Shown: piece after piece, positions 11,625-25,428 of the stretch
Layout: each line of letters begins with the position of its first letter
How positions within the stretch are numbered: position 1 is the stretch's first letter
Source of the DNA: Ophiocordyceps camponoti-saundersi (nom. inval.)
Taxonomy: Eukaryota; Ascomycota; Sordariomycetes; Hypocreales; Ophiocordycipitaceae
Length of the DNA: 64,000 bases
Direction of reading: 5' to 3'
Assembly: GCA_003339415.1 (NCBI GenBank)
Contig: PDHQ01000194.1
Coordinates: forward strand, 1-64,000
Position numbers and translations under genes: made by a program
The notes under the pieces: generated by a model
Databases searched by the model: none
The model's input: only the letters and a program-made list of their open reading frames with translations
Told to the model about the DNA's origin: nothing

Positions 11625-12099
11625 TCACCCCCTCAGCTTCGGCTTCCATGACCAACACTGCCACGTTGCCGGCGCACCGCGAATATGAGTGCCCGCGAAC
11701 GCCAGCTCAACATTGAAACGCACTGATATGGGGACGTTGACGACTTTTGACCGACTGTTTCGCCTGATCGATTGCTCGGACATGACCGTGAATATGCTGC
11801 CACCCGACGAAATGATCCAGCCATTGCCGTGATCCTTCTGCCACCAATCATAGGCCCGCCTCGATGATTCGATATAGACGGCATCAACGTTAACTGAGAT
11901 GTCAACATTTTCCCTTTCAGCATTCGATCTCAAGGGCAAGTCGTGTTGAGTAAATTTGAAGTGAGCGGTGCTGCTATATATAGAGTCTCTTGATTCTGCG
12001 TGACGAGGGCCTTACTGACGTGTCATCTAACAGATGAGATGAGCACGGCAGGACATTGAGGGACGGCTTTTCAACTCGATCTGCTTCCGCGCCTTTCAT
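11625..12099 (-). CDS. Possible hypothetical protein, low support
   Basis: A reverse frame stays open from about 11625 to 11975 and reads like protein (ISVNVDAVYIESSRRAYDWW, then DHGNGWIISSGG), but has no ATG at its 5' end. An upstream ATG at 12099 opens 26 codons. These could be joined by a GTCAGT donor at 12019 and a TAG or CAG acceptor near 11975-11980, a donor type used by other genes here (RPS1, NAA20). No family is recognised. It could equally be a chance frame in the 2.2-kb gap between the RRM and MAPEG genes. Confidence 0.22.
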
Positions 12100-13342
12100 G
12101 GATTACAAGCAACCGCCGGTGCTCAGTTAGTGCACTCTTGATGTGCTGATGACGGTTTTGGTAAGTCCTTGCCACTTGTGACCATATAGGTAGTCGATAG
12201 GTCGGATGTTCTTTACCGCACAACCCCGATCAACACTGCCTTCGGACGGACAGCCATCGCCTCTACTCGTAAAGCGCATGTGTTGTAGTCACGGTTACAG
12301 CTGAGCGGTTCGGACAAGACTCGATAGGGATCGTAAGGTCAGCGTATACTGTACATGCAGCAAACGGCAGGCAGCAGCATCATCACCATCGAACTGTGGC
12401 GATGCGTTGGTTTCGTCTGCAAGGTAAATCGTCTTTAGTTGCTCGTAAGTTGAAAAACTTGCTTTGTCCTTTTCATATGTATGCTTAAGCAACTGGCATG
12501 TTGATGATGTTTATTGTCAGAAACGCCCTTAACTTAACCAACTCGTACGCCCAAGCGTCTGATCCCTTGCAATGAACTGCAAATTTCGGACATGACTGCA
12601 CTTTTCAGTCAACGACTGCTGTGCCGCATATCACTCATCTCGGCGGCGAACATCATCCCCTAACTCAAGTACATACATATATGCACGAGCAAACCAGGAT
12701 GGTAGGTAGGTAGGTACCTATGTAGGTAGGTAGACAGTCTACGGCTAAGGTCCAGAGAGCGGACCGCAGCTCGTTTCTGCCGTGACTTGAATTCGGATTA
12801 CGTTCGCACGAAAACACTGACGACAACCCACCGTGTACAATATTTATGCACATACATATATGTATGAAGCCGCGATTTATGGAGAGGACAGGTGGGCATT
12901 CTAGGGTAGGGCCAATATGCCACATGGTTACTCGCGAGGTCTCTAGCGATTTCGGCATGCTACCAGTTGAGGAACGTCGGATGAGGAAACCAACCTCGCT
13001 GCCGGGACAACTCCTTATAGGTTTTCCACGCAGGGGCACAATTCAACTGTGCAGTGGGATTTGATCTGCAGAAACTACCTTCTGACGATTCAAACAGGTT
13101 GAATTAAGGAGATGGCACTACAAGTGAAGGGGGAAGTTTCAACGGAGGGCGGGTTACACGACATGAAAGTCAGACCAGTTAGCTACCGGTGGAGAAGATG
13201 CAGTCAAGTCGATTGAGTACAACATAAAATGGGCGGTATCGAGACGTCATGTCTTCTATATAAACTTCCATTTCGAACCGATAACACAACGACAAGCCAA
13301 CACATGGAAGCCTGAAGAAACGAAGCCTCAAAGACAAACCTT
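12100..13342. other. Intergenic, no supported gene
   Basis: Contains TAGG repeats at about 12700-12732 and short AT steps (catacatatatg near 12672 and 12850). No open frame with recognisable content. Confidence 0.45.
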
Positions 13343-13511
13343 TTAATTTCCCGCGATAAACATGGCAGAAGTATAAGCCGCAACGAGTTTGAGAAGTAAA
13401 TCACTCAGGTTGGCTCCAAGTGCGCCGCTGCGAAACAAGGAAAAAGAAAAGCCTCGGCGTCAGTCCCGCCCAAAGAATTCAGGAACAAAGTGGGGAAGAA
13501 AGGGGAACCTA

Positions 13512-14106
13512 CTATACTCGGCCGCGAGGGCCGGCGGAGCTGGTGTAGCCGATAAGATACATGACCCTAGAAAGACTCCAGCCTGCTCCGAGAGCGGCGG
13601 CGGGAATCGGATATCGGAGGCCAGCTATGAGGAGGGCGCCGAGGAAGGATGTGTGGTTTTCGGTGAAGTTGTGGTGAGCTCTCTGAGCTGTTGTTGGTGG
13701 AGAAGCTTAGTTAGTCTTTGTGAAGGTAGAAGAAGAAAAAAAAGGGGGACACCCCGCCGGAGAGAGAGGGGATAAGATAAAGCAGGGGACGGGCGCACCG
13801 CAGTTGAAGCGGTAGGCATTCTGATTCTTGGCTGCCTGCTCGCTGGTGGCGTATGCTTCCGGGTACTGAACTCCACTGGCTTTGCGGAACTTCATGGTTC
13901 GAAAGGCGTGGAGGGTGTTGACGAAGAAGGTACTCGTCGCGGCGGCGAGGACGAAGCTTGAAGGAGTAGTTTTTTTTAGCGTTTTGTTCCTTAACTGTTG
14001 AACCGCTCCCCTTTTACTTTTTCCCAGCTTGCTTTCCCCCGTTCTCCTCGTCTATTTTGCCTACTTACCCATACTGATCGGGGAGTTGTAGACCGAGTGT
14101 ATTCAT
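13512..14106 (-). CDS. MAPEG family (microsomal GST-like) membrane protein
   Basis: Exons 14106-14069, 13956-13799 and 13687-13512, giving 123 aa as read. MAPEG proteins are small membrane enzymes of glutathione and eicosanoid metabolism; the fungal group is MGST3-like. Splicing gives an N-terminal span (QYGFVLAAATSTFFVNTLHA), FRKASGVQYPEAYAT, the family core FNCAQRAHHNFTEN, then ALLIAGLRYPIPAAALGAGW and IGYTSSAGPRGR. A further segment typical of the family C-terminal helix (LGANLSDLLLKLVAAYTS) is encoded at 13427-13343 after a GTATAG..CAG intron (13517-13428), but joining it needs a one-base shift. As read, the protein stops at TAG 13514-13512 and lacks the last helix. Either splicing differs, a base is wrong, or the gene is truncated. 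Confidence 0.85.
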
Positions 14107-15287
14107 GGTTTCGAGGGCGTCGTTGTCAGATGGAAAGAGATTCGGGGGAATGGCTGTTGAAGAAGAGCTTCAACTCGAGGCTATATCTGGCGAGTAGTCG
14201 GTAGATGGGGTAGAGAGAAGAACAAGTAAAGTGTAGAGGGAAAAAAAGGAAACAGACGCAATGAACACCGCGGGAGATGTTGATTATATAGGTAGGTAAG
14301 TAAGCTACTGAGCAAAGCAACCAACGCTGAATTGGCTTAGCAAGCTTCCCCTACCTACTAACCTACTAGCGAATACCTACCTACCTACACCAGGTGGGTA
14401 GTAGGTAGACACAGCAGGCTGTTAGGGAGAAAACCCTCGCTCAGTCAAGCTAGTCTCTCTCTACCACTACCAGTCTGTGTCAACGGCTTCCACCCACTTC
14501 CATCACCATCCACCGAATTCCCCTGACTGATTATAAGTAGGTACGGACACATGATGGATACCTAGGCAGCTTCCTAGCGGCGTCATTCACCACCACCCAA
14601 AAAAAAACCCATCAGAGTCCACGTCATCGTCATCACCTCGTTGCCTGTGCGTGAGAACGGCTTCGGAAAGGACAGCGAACCGATCGCCCCCCCCCCTTAA
14701 GTCCGCGCACCCCAAGTCCGTAACGTTTCAAAAGCAAAGCGTCAAAGGCCCCCGGAGCTTGTCCGCTTCAGGGATTGGCCCGGCAGAGTGATGCTATCCG
14801 TGCCTCACTTTACTGTTGATAGCCAGCCCAGCGTTGACCGACTGCTTATTGTACATACATACACATAGGTCTGTACATATGTGCATACATACAAATCTAG
14901 CCACAGCCTGAGCATCATATCTTCGCATGGGTCTCGTGAATAAAGGCACCGTCATTGCCTATGTATACGACCACGTTTCTCTCTCTACGACTTGCTTCAT
15001 GCAGCGACTTTCAACTCCCGCAACAGCATATGGGCTACTGTTCGCCAGTCCATGTATGGTCAAAAGCCGTAAAGTGCAATTATTGATGAAACCCAAAGGC
15101 AAGCATAGCATTGTAACATAGAGATCAAGAGGCCAGTTTATTTTCTCTCACCTCCTCCGAGATCTAGCCGCGTCTACCATTTCCTGCCTTTTGACAGCAC
15201 GGGCTGTGTGACACTGGAGAGAGTGAGAGCCGGGGAAACCAGGACACCACCGCCGCCACCACCCTCCTCATTGACCCGTCGAGTCGC
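14107..15287. other. Intergenic, no supported gene
   Basis: Promoter side of the MAPEG gene and 3' side of RPS1. Contains TACC/TAGG repeats at about 14289-14400, a 10-base C run near 14687 and CATA repeats near 14855-14895. No gene seen. Confidence 0.5.
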
Positions 15288-16299
15288 TCAAACCTCTTCC
15301 AGTACTCGCTCCTTGAACTCCCGCTCCACCTTCTGGCCCTGGTCATCTGTTCCCGACTCTCCGTGCAGCGCCATGAGAGCGCCCAGGTCGAACTTGGGGA
15401 CTTTCAGCAGCTTGACCTTTCGAATGTGTACCTATGAGAGCACGTTAGCCCCTGAAAAAAAAAGGCAGACGAGACAATGATGAGAGTCTCACGTTTTGCA
15501 GAGGGTAGATGCCGTGAGTCGCCTTTTCAATCTCACGACCGATGACCTCGGGGATGAGCTTGGAAGTAAGCTGTGTGAGGGTGCAGGTGGAGGCCTCGCG
15601 TTGAATGATGTCAGTCATCTTGCGTCGGATAGCTCGAATTTGCGACGAGGCGGCGTAGGTCGTCTTCTTGATTTGATTGGGGCGTCGCTTGGTGAAGGCA
15701 ATGGCAAAGAGGCGAACGAGGTATTCGTCCGTCGTCTTGACAGTCACATTGGCCTCGATCAGAGTTTGCCACTTTCGCACCAACGACCTCAGCTTATCAG
15801 AGGTGAAGTCCAGGCCGTGGAAGTTGGTCAAGCAATTCTTGCCCTGGACCTCATCAACGCGAAGGCGGATTTTCCGAAACGCATGGTCTTCGTCCTTCTG
15901 AAGATCGGCCAGAGAGACTTCGACGATTCGGCCTTTGAGAGAATCGTTGGCGTTCTTCAAACCCGTAGTTCGGTTGACGAGAGTCTTTCCAACGCTGCGA
16001 GTTTTCTTGTTAGGTAGGTGTGTGTCGCAACGAAAGCGGTGAACCTACTCTCGAATGTTGAACGGACTTGGCGCCTGCAAAGCGTTGTGAGCCTTCTGAT
16101 CGAGTGTGGGCCGTTGCAGAACATCGCACCAACCTTGATTGAATACCAGTCTTTGCGCGAGAAGGGATCAACAGTCTTCTTCTTAAGACCCTTCTTGCCC
16201 TTGGACAGTCGCTTGTTCCTGCGAGCCGGAGTCGACAAAGTCAGCTCGTTGCGTGCTTCGATTGAGTCATTTGGGTAGTACTGACTTGCCGACCGCCAT
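15288..16299 (-). CDS. rps1: 40S ribosomal protein S1 (eS1/S3a)
   Basis: Five exons: 16299-16286, 16218-16134, 16074-16049, 15994-15493 and 15431-15288. The total is 771 nt, 256 aa, the normal fungal length. It is a small-subunit protein near the mRNA exit. The spliced product starts [19 protein letters not shown] and continues through [77 protein letters not shown] and [10 protein letters not shown], ending in an [14 protein letters not shown] tail. All phases agree. The first coding exon is only 14 nt, and its donor is GTCAGT, not GTAAGT. It is divergent from MCM3, with 383 bp between the start codons. Confidence 0.97.
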
Positions 16300-16564
16300 G
16301 ATTGCACGGCGTTTAAAGGCGAGTAGTTGAAGTTGTCGTGGCGAGCGTCGATGGCCAGGATAAAATTCTGTGTGGGCGAAACTACCTTGGTACATATCGC
16401 AAAGACCTCCACTAGCCGACATATCACGTGAGAAAATCAAGCCCTAGGGAGCTTACCTCATCTAAGTCAGCCTTTTGCAGCAGCCTGTCAGCGCAGACAC
16501 TTACCCCACGTGACACGCGCGTCGCGGGGCAAATTGCACTTAAACTTCTTTACGCGCCTGCGCG

Positions 16565-16570
16565 ACGCGT
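16565..16570. promoter_or_regulatory. MCB box (ACGCGT) upstream of MCM3
   Basis: A perfect ACGCGT, inside GACGCGTC, 113 bp upstream of the MCM3 ATG, with related CGCG-rich sequence at about 16514-16530. MBF binds ACGCGT upstream of G1/S genes in yeasts, and MCM genes are classic targets. Its use here is inference. Confidence 0.5.
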
Positions 16571-16682
16571 CTGATTGTCTCCATCTCAACCATCGCGAAG
16601 CACGTCGTCCGTCGACGCCCTATCATCAGCCATCGCCGTCTTCTTGTCGCCATCTTCGTGAAGCAGGATATCTCGCTTCGCC

Positions 16683-19570
<2,888 letters not shown>

Positions 19571-19951
19571 GGAGGATTCGAGGTCCACGCCGACAGACTG
19601 GAGTTTTGTTTCATCGCGAGTTGGAGATGCTTGTTCATGGATCGGGGATGGAGTACTTTCGAGGAAGGGAGGCGGTTCTCTGGCACGATGATGCATTGGT
19701 TGACTTTCATAGCAGGCAGAGCCAAACTGCGAGGACGATATAGAGCAGGTCAACACCTTGTACAAACTCAGAGTAACGGTGCCTATCTAACCTAGCCAGC
19801 GTTTCCAGCAGTTCCCATGCCCATACCCGGGCCACCTCGGTTGTGGTTCCCCCTTTTCCCTCCAGGGGCTCGTTCCGTCGACTTCCATCCTCCCGCCGCA
19901 TTATGGAGGCCTCATCAACCAAAGACTCTCTCCGCCGTTCATGAAATGCCT
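19571..19951. other. Intergenic, convergent 3' regions
   Basis: Between the ends of MCM3 (+) and the MATE-like gene (-). No supported gene. Confidence 0.5.
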
Positions 19952-21517
19952 CTATAGAGCTCTCTTACGCACGTGGACCCATACCCACAAGGCCAGAACC
20001 AGGGGGATGCAGAAGAAACTAAAGACGAGGCTGCCGCCAAAGACCAGCGCATGATACGTCCAGGCGTTGTGCTCGTCGAGCTTCGAGACCTGACAGACTA
20101 TGGCCCAGGGCAAGACGTAAAGTATGTTGCTCGCCAGGCTCTGCCACATGAACCACCCGGGCTTCGTGGCCAGCAAGACGGCGGCCAGCTGCGTGGAGAC
20201 GGCGTAGAGGATGTAGCACCAATCCAGTGTCCGCCACATCCGCTCCGTCACGGCAGCAACGCCGTCGTCGCCGCTGAGGTAACGGGCAAACGGACGAGCT
20301 CCGACGGCAGAAATCAGAGCGTAGATGGGAAGTTCGTAGGCGAGCGCTATGCCGACGGATACAAAGGCAGGGCGCGCTATCCGATACAGGGACTTGATGG
20401 TGGCCCTTTGTCGAGAGCCGGCGGGCGAGTCCTCCATGTCCTTGCGCCAAAGACCCCAGTTGTGTCCGACAAAGGTCAGTGTCGTGGCTTCCAGAGCGTG
20501 TATGGGGACCATGATCAGACCCCAGCGGATGGTGTTGAAGACGCCCCAAGCAGTGGCATAGAGCGAGCCGAGGGAGATGATTGTGCTGACGAGCCATAGA
20601 TAGAGCGCGTTTCGAATTGCCGACTCGACGACGGTGAAGAAGCCAGGGCGAAGGAGAAGCAGGAGAGCAGAAAAGGTGGGCTTCGTGAGAGGCTGACGCC
20701 AAGAAGAGTTTCTCCAGAGAAAGTAGGCCAGGCCGAAGAAGGCAGATGCCAGGTTGCAGGCCAGCTGGATGCCCGCTTGCAGGTTGGCAGTCGGTTGATG
20801 GCTGCCGACCCTGAAGGTCGAGATCAGCAGCATGTCTAGCAGAATGTTAGCGGCAAACTTGACGCAGTTCAAGACGAACGGCACGTCGGGCTCGTCCAAG
20901 GCTCTCGTCGCCGTGGCCGTGGCCGTCTCCAGGGCGCTGGTCAGGGCGGAGAAGCTACTGATCTGGACGTAGACGATGCTCAGCTGGCGCGTATGGTCGG
21001 GTACGAAGATCGAGGCAAACCTCGTTGCGTTGCCGAAGATGATGAGCGAAAGGATGAGACCGAGGAGGCTCTGCGTGAGGATCAGTGTGTGCGTCAGCCT
21101 TAGCCGGTGAGATGGATCGGATGAGGAGTCGCCGATGGTTGACCAGGAAGCACGGGGGAGGCCCTCATTGAGGACTTCGGCGATGACGCTGATGTAGGTG
21201 AAGACACTGAGGCGGTCATTAGTAGGCGTAGTCCTTTCCTTTTGGGTTGATGAAGAAGAAGGACAACAACAAGGAGGAGGAGGAGGAGGAGGTTCGGCTG
21301 ACTCTGTCGTGACCACCATGGCAGGGTCGATACGAGCGATCCATAGTTTGACCAGGGAACTATACAAAGCCGGAAGAATGAAGGACAGGTTGTTGATGAG
21401 AAAGGCTCTGGTGTAGGTGTTGAAGGAGCAGAGCAACCTGGGTGCGCCCAATGGCCGCCGGATAGAAGGCGGGGACGATGACCGAGACGATGACCTCGTC
21501 TCTCTGTTGGCGTTCAT
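19952..21517 (-). CDS. MATE-like multispan membrane transporter
   Basis: A single 521-aa open frame. After a Ser/Arg-rich N-terminus come INNLSFILPALYSSLVKLW and SVFTYISVIAEVLNEGLPRA, then about ten more hydrophobic segments spread to the end. The arrangement, with internal motifs such as SFSALTSALETATATATRAL and LNCVKFAANILLDMLLIS, matches fungal proteins usually annotated as MATE or polysaccharide-flippase-like. These move drugs or metabolites out of the cell; the substrate here is unknown. A Pro/Cys/Ser-rich insertion (about residues 74-95) lies in an early loop. It sits next to a secreted-peptide gene and a UstYa gene. The family call is from pattern memory and should be tested by profile search. 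Confidence 0.65.
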   Translation of the reverse strand: MNANRETRSSSRSSSPPSIRRPLGAPRLLCSFNTYTRAFLINNLSFILPALYSSLVKLWIARIDPAMVVTTESAEPPPPPPPCCCPSSSSTQKERTTPTNDRLSVFTYISVIAEVLNEGLPRASWSTIGDSSSDPSHRLRLTHTLILTQSLLGLILSLIIFGNATRFASIFVPDHTRQLSIVYVQISSFSALTSALETATATATRALDEPDVPFVLNCVKFAANILLDMLLISTFRVGSHQPTANLQAGIQLACNLASAFFGLAYFLWRNSSWRQPLTKPTFSALLLLLRPGFFTVVESAIRNALYLWLVSTIISLGSLYATAWGVFNTIRWGLIMVPIHALEATTLTFVGHNWGLWRKDMEDSPAGSRQRATIKSLYRIARPAFVSVGIALAYELPIYALISAVGARPFARYLSGDDGVAAVTERMWRTLDWCYILYAVSTQLAAVLLATKPGWFMWQSLASNILYVLPWAIVCQVSKLDEHNAWTYHALVFGGSLVFSFFCIPLVLALWVWVHVRKRAL

Positions 21518-22024
21518 TGTTTTGGTGATTTGAGTGTGATGATGAGGTCAAGTTGGTTGACTTGGTTGGTTGTCGATTCATCTCACATCAGTCAAGCCGT
21601 ATATGCATATGCATATCCATATCCAAATATATATACACTGGGAAATATACTGGCGTGAATAACATGAAGCTCGTTCCTCGTTTGAAGCTTCACGGGCCAG
21701 CTAACTGACGACAGCATAGGCCAACGTGTGTATACGTGCGGGACGTCGAGGTGTTTGATGGGAGCCGCTCACAAACGGGACTCATTTGCCTTTGCCACAG
21801 GAGGCGTTTTCGTTACACGGCGCATCAGCGTTGTCAAGGGCACACACACGTGTATTGTATTGTATTTGCATTTGTATGTGGTAATTCCGAATATTCGACA
21901 CGTCATAAATGAGTCAGGCAGTAGTAACCAGCCTTCTTCTTCTGATCATCTCTCCATCAACGGAGAAGAAAGGCGTCTCTTCTGGATCCCATCTCGAAGC
22001 CTGGATGCTTGGTTCTCGCCGCGG
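21518..22024. other. Intergenic, no supported gene
   Basis: Upstream of the MATE-like gene. AT-alternating stretch near 21600-21640. No gene seen; a 119-codon forward frame at 21728-22087 has no recognisable content. Confidence 0.45.
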
Positions 22025-22312
22025 CTAATGCGCGCTTTGTGTGTGCACTTTTCGGTGGAGGCATTTGCTGTTTTCCGGACAGTTTGAGTCCCGACCTATA
22101 GATGGGGAAGGGGATTGTTTGCATCAGCCTTGGGGGGGAGAAGAAGATGAAAGAAAAGGTCTGGCTGAGGGATGGAAACAGTGATGGGAACGTGATGGAT
22201 CGGGAGGATGGATGAGATGGAAGGGGGAAGCTTTCTTACCCGTTAATGGCGCTCCGGAAGCCATCGAGAGAGCCCCGATGAGCAAAGCAAGCGTCAGGGC
22301 GAAGAACTTCAT
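22025..22312 (-). CDS. Small secreted peptide (candidate)
   Basis: Exon 1 (22312-22240) encodes a clear signal peptide, MKFFALTLALLIGALSMASG, followed by APLT and a GTAAGA donor. The best acceptor (CTATAG, before 22095) follows a pyrimidine-rich tract with a CTGAT branch site and gives exon 2 (22095-22025). The product is 47 aa, with a mature part of about 25 residues that includes NCPENSKC and ends HTQSAH. Two cysteines could form one disulfide. Another acceptor (CTCAG near 22168) would give a different, Ser/Pro-rich ending. No family is recognised. It could be a secreted effector-like peptide or a precursor peptide; neither is shown. Signal peptide and donor are well supported, the 3' exon less so. 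Confidence 0.45.
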
Positions 22313-22708
22313 TGAGCAGTGTGTAGGTGAGTAGTATGTGTGTGGGTAGAATGCACGTGTGTATCGCCTGTGAGGAGATGCGAGGGAGGAGATGAGAGAC
22401 CGTGGAACAAACAAGGTTGGGGATCGTTGAAAGGGCTTAGTTGAAGTTGCAGGTCACGCTTATATGTATGTCACCGTTTCAGAGACTTCTCCCCTACTTG
22501 TTCATTCTCTTTTTTCTCCTGCCCATCGTCATCAGTCATCACCATCGTCATCATCATCATCCTCATCCTTGCCCGTCTCCTCCTCCTCCTCCACCCAAGG
22601 GGAGAGAGTCTGACCCGAGCAAGGTACCAACCTACCTAGGTAGGCATATGTATGTGACCGGCCCCCACGATTAGCCCTGCGGCCAACGTACTTCCTCGAA
22701 AGAGAGTC

Positions 22709-22749
<41 letters not shown>

Positions 22750-23676
22750 CGTACATCTGTATGTGACCCTCTCCTGTCTGTCCAACGTCTAGCCATCCAG
22801 CTCAAAGGATCCATTGCATACCTAGTTAGGTAGTATGTTTTGTATTGCACGGATGCATGCATCATATATATGCATACGTCCGTATCCGTAGTCCGTACGG
22901 AGTACATACATCTTCATATTCACATGCGTTGTACATAAAGGCAAGGCACAATTCAGAGTACCTACCTAGGTAAAAAGCCCCTGCCCCGTCTCACGATGGA
23001 CAAGCCTCTCTTTCGTCACCCCCCCCCCCCCCAAGACGAGACGGGGCAAGAATCGGCGACTCATCACCACAAACAACTTTACATACATCCATCCCTACCT
23101 TCATACCTTGACTCCATAATCGGTACACGCCTCCGGTTGCTGACTCCATCGCCAAGATTGGCCCCCAACCTTCTCCCCTTCTTCCGCTGCAGCCCTGTTC
23201 GAGTCGTTTTCGGGCGGTATCCAATGAGGAAAAACCCCCTCCCTCCCTTACTCTGTGCTTATACACCTATTTATAGCTGCTCTTCAACTGTATCCTCTGG
23301 CTCTGTCTCTCTGTCTCTCCTCTCACATGGCAGATGACGATGATTCAGCACCTCTTTGGGCATGCCGGCACCTACAAGTTATACAACCTCATGTTAAGGC
23401 GTCTGACTGCATGCGAGAGATTTGTCTCCCGTTGGTGGAGGAAGCGCGTCAGTCGGTGTGAAAGCCGATGATGATCAGTCTGCATACATACATACATACA
23501 TACTCATACGTCATGGATAACTGTACCATACCATTCCCTTCCCTTCCATTCCCTCTTCATCTTCTTCTCCTTCTCCTCCTCCTCCTCCCTCTCCCGCCCT
23601 TCCGGCTTCACTGCCAACTCATCCCCTACAACACCAATGTAGACCCCTGCTAAACACGATTCGTCCCCATCTCATC
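22312..23676. other. Intergenic, microsatellite-rich
   Basis: Between the divergent secreted-peptide and UstYa genes. Contains (CAT)n-like runs near 22530-22565, a TG repeat, TACGGAGTA at 22897-22905, a C run near 23020-23032, CATA repeats at 23482-23502 and a CT-rich tract at 23530-23600 ahead of UstYa. No gene supported. Confidence 0.5.
22712..22748. repeat. (TG)n microsatellite
   Basis: About 18 uninterrupted TG units. Confidence 0.9.
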
Positions 23677-24785
23677 ATGCCATCTGTTTTCCCCACCAGA
23701 CAATCGTCTACAGTTCAAGCTGAGGACATGCTTTCAGAAGACAAGCAGCACCAGTCCATGGACCGGTTACTCGGAGAGAGACAAGTAGACGATTACACCC
23801 TCAAGAGCTCGACTGCTGCTGCCCCCGGTTCGAGGCAGAGACATCCTCTTTTCCGCATTTACCTCTACATCTTACACGGCCTCCTCATTGCCGTCTTCTT
23901 CTGGTTCTGGGGACAGACTCACTTCGGGCCGCGCCTGATATCGTCGGAAGGCCGGTCATGGTGTAAGAAGAGGACCGCTCTCCCTCCTCCATTCAGCCTC
24001 CGATCGCTTTCCTGGCTGAGACTTGGACCTTCCAGCTCCGGCAAACCGCTTCGTCGAGTACGAAGTCGACGACCGCGTTGTTGCGATCCACGGTCAACAC
24101 AGCGTGTACGCTGGCCCTCCTTCAACGGAGCAAGAAGAGGCCTGGGATGCCCTCGTTCAACGTAGGTACTTTGTCCAGAAGAAGACCATATCAAGACTCG
24201 GAGCCTAATGCCGATGTAATGCGTATCAAAGCTACCTACTTCAATCTGAGCCGTGACGAGCTCGAGAGAACGGGAGAGCCGACGGATAGGATCGTCGAAG
24301 TAGTTGCTGGCGGTTACATGGCGTCTCTTGGCGTCTATCACGAAATTCACTGCCTGGTGAGTTCGCATCAAAGTGCGGGACGATGATGGAAGCCCATGGG
24401 TTAACGCGAAAGTCTCCCAGCGAGAACTGCGGTGCTGGATCTATCGTGAAAACTATCATCCCAACATAACCGAAGGCGAGGCTCGAAACATCGTCGGTCA
24501 TCTCGGTCAGCCAGCTCCCCCTGCCATGCCCGGCTGGACCAAGCTTGCTGACTAGCTGGGAGCAACTCAGACCATTGTTTAGAGAGCCTTCGGTTGACCA
24601 TTCTATGCCACGGCAACACCGCGGTTCACACCTTTAATTGGAAAGGGAGCAACAAGGTGAAGCCGGATCTGCAGACAAACTCCAAGTCTGTTTGCGTGAG
24701 ATGGAGCTCTCTCGAGGGCTGGGCCTACTCTAGGAGGATTCCCTATCCACCTTCGTATTATGGGCCGGAAGATGAGGAGGCGTAG
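23677..24785 (+). CDS. UstYa-family (DUF3328) oxidase-like protein
   Basis: Five exons: 23677-23962, 24036-24161, 24232-24356, 24421-24505 and 24571-24785, giving 278 aa with all phases consistent. UstYa proteins act in fungal RiPP and other mycotoxin pathways, where they catalyse oxidative cyclisation or modification. One membrane span lies at about residues 59-79 (IYLYILHGLLIAVFFWFW). After it come SPANRFVEYEV and a GPPSTEQEEAWDAL segment. The two diagnostic HxxHC-type motifs are present: HEIHCL (174-179) in exon 3 and DHCLESLRLTILC from residue 208, the latter created by the last splice. The motifs being intact suggests activity. Start may be at a downstream Met. Neighbours are a divergent secreted peptide and a MATE-like gene. 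Confidence 0.87.
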
Positions 24786-24965
24786 GTGGTAGGAAGATGG
24801 CTAGAGTTGCACTGCGCTGCACGCACGCATTGTAGGGAACTGTTGACGTGACCACTGACGTGCATGCATACATACCTACCTACATATGTGTGCACATAGT
24901 ATCTGTATAAGTACCTAGGTAGGTAGGTATGCATGCATACCTATGTACCTAGGTTTGCATACTAC

Positions 24966-24968
<3 letters not shown>

Positions 24969-25000
<32 letters not shown>
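24969..25000. repeat. (GT)n microsatellite
   Basis: Sixteen GT units downstream of the UstYa gene. Confidence 0.9.
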
Positions 25001-25002
<2 letters not shown>

Positions 25003-25232
25003 CGGGTATCCGTAGCAGGACAGTCGTATCGTTCATCATCCTCGCCGCGGCTGATTTTAGTGTAACGCTGACCAGACGTTCCACATCCTCCCGTCCTAGA
25101 GCATCCGTCTCTCGGCCCTCCTTCGGGGAGAAACGGGCCAAGGGTGGGGGGTCCGAATGCCATAGGGGGGGGGGGCCTCTTCGAGATGAGGGAGGTGGCC
25201 GGCTCCTGGACAACGACAAACCGTCATGGCGG

Positions 25233-25281
<49 letters not shown>
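25233..25281. repeat. (CAT)n microsatellite
   Basis: About 16 CAT units, followed by imperfect CAT/CAA copies and ACC triplets to about 25320. Confidence 0.9.
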
Positions 25282-25282
<1 letters not shown>

Positions 25283-25428
25283 ATCATCATCAACATCCAA
25301 CACTACCACCACCACCACAAAGACTCGACGCCCCAACGACCAGCCAAGCGCTTATGTGTGTACTATGTATAGTATATATATGTAATCCGTACCTACTACC
25401 TACCTACCAGGTATGCATGTAATATATC

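Noticed and set aside
11206..11688. 160-codon forward frame after the RRM gene
   Set aside because: No domain, starts inside a pyrimidine-rich 3' region, and overlaps a more protein-like frame on the other strand.
22671..22907. Open frames across the TG microsatellite (Thr/His repeats)
   Set aside because: Pure repeat translation; no start context or conservation.
25096..25296. Poly-Asp/Ile/His frames over the CAT repeat
   Set aside because: Translation of a trinucleotide repeat in all frames; not a gene.
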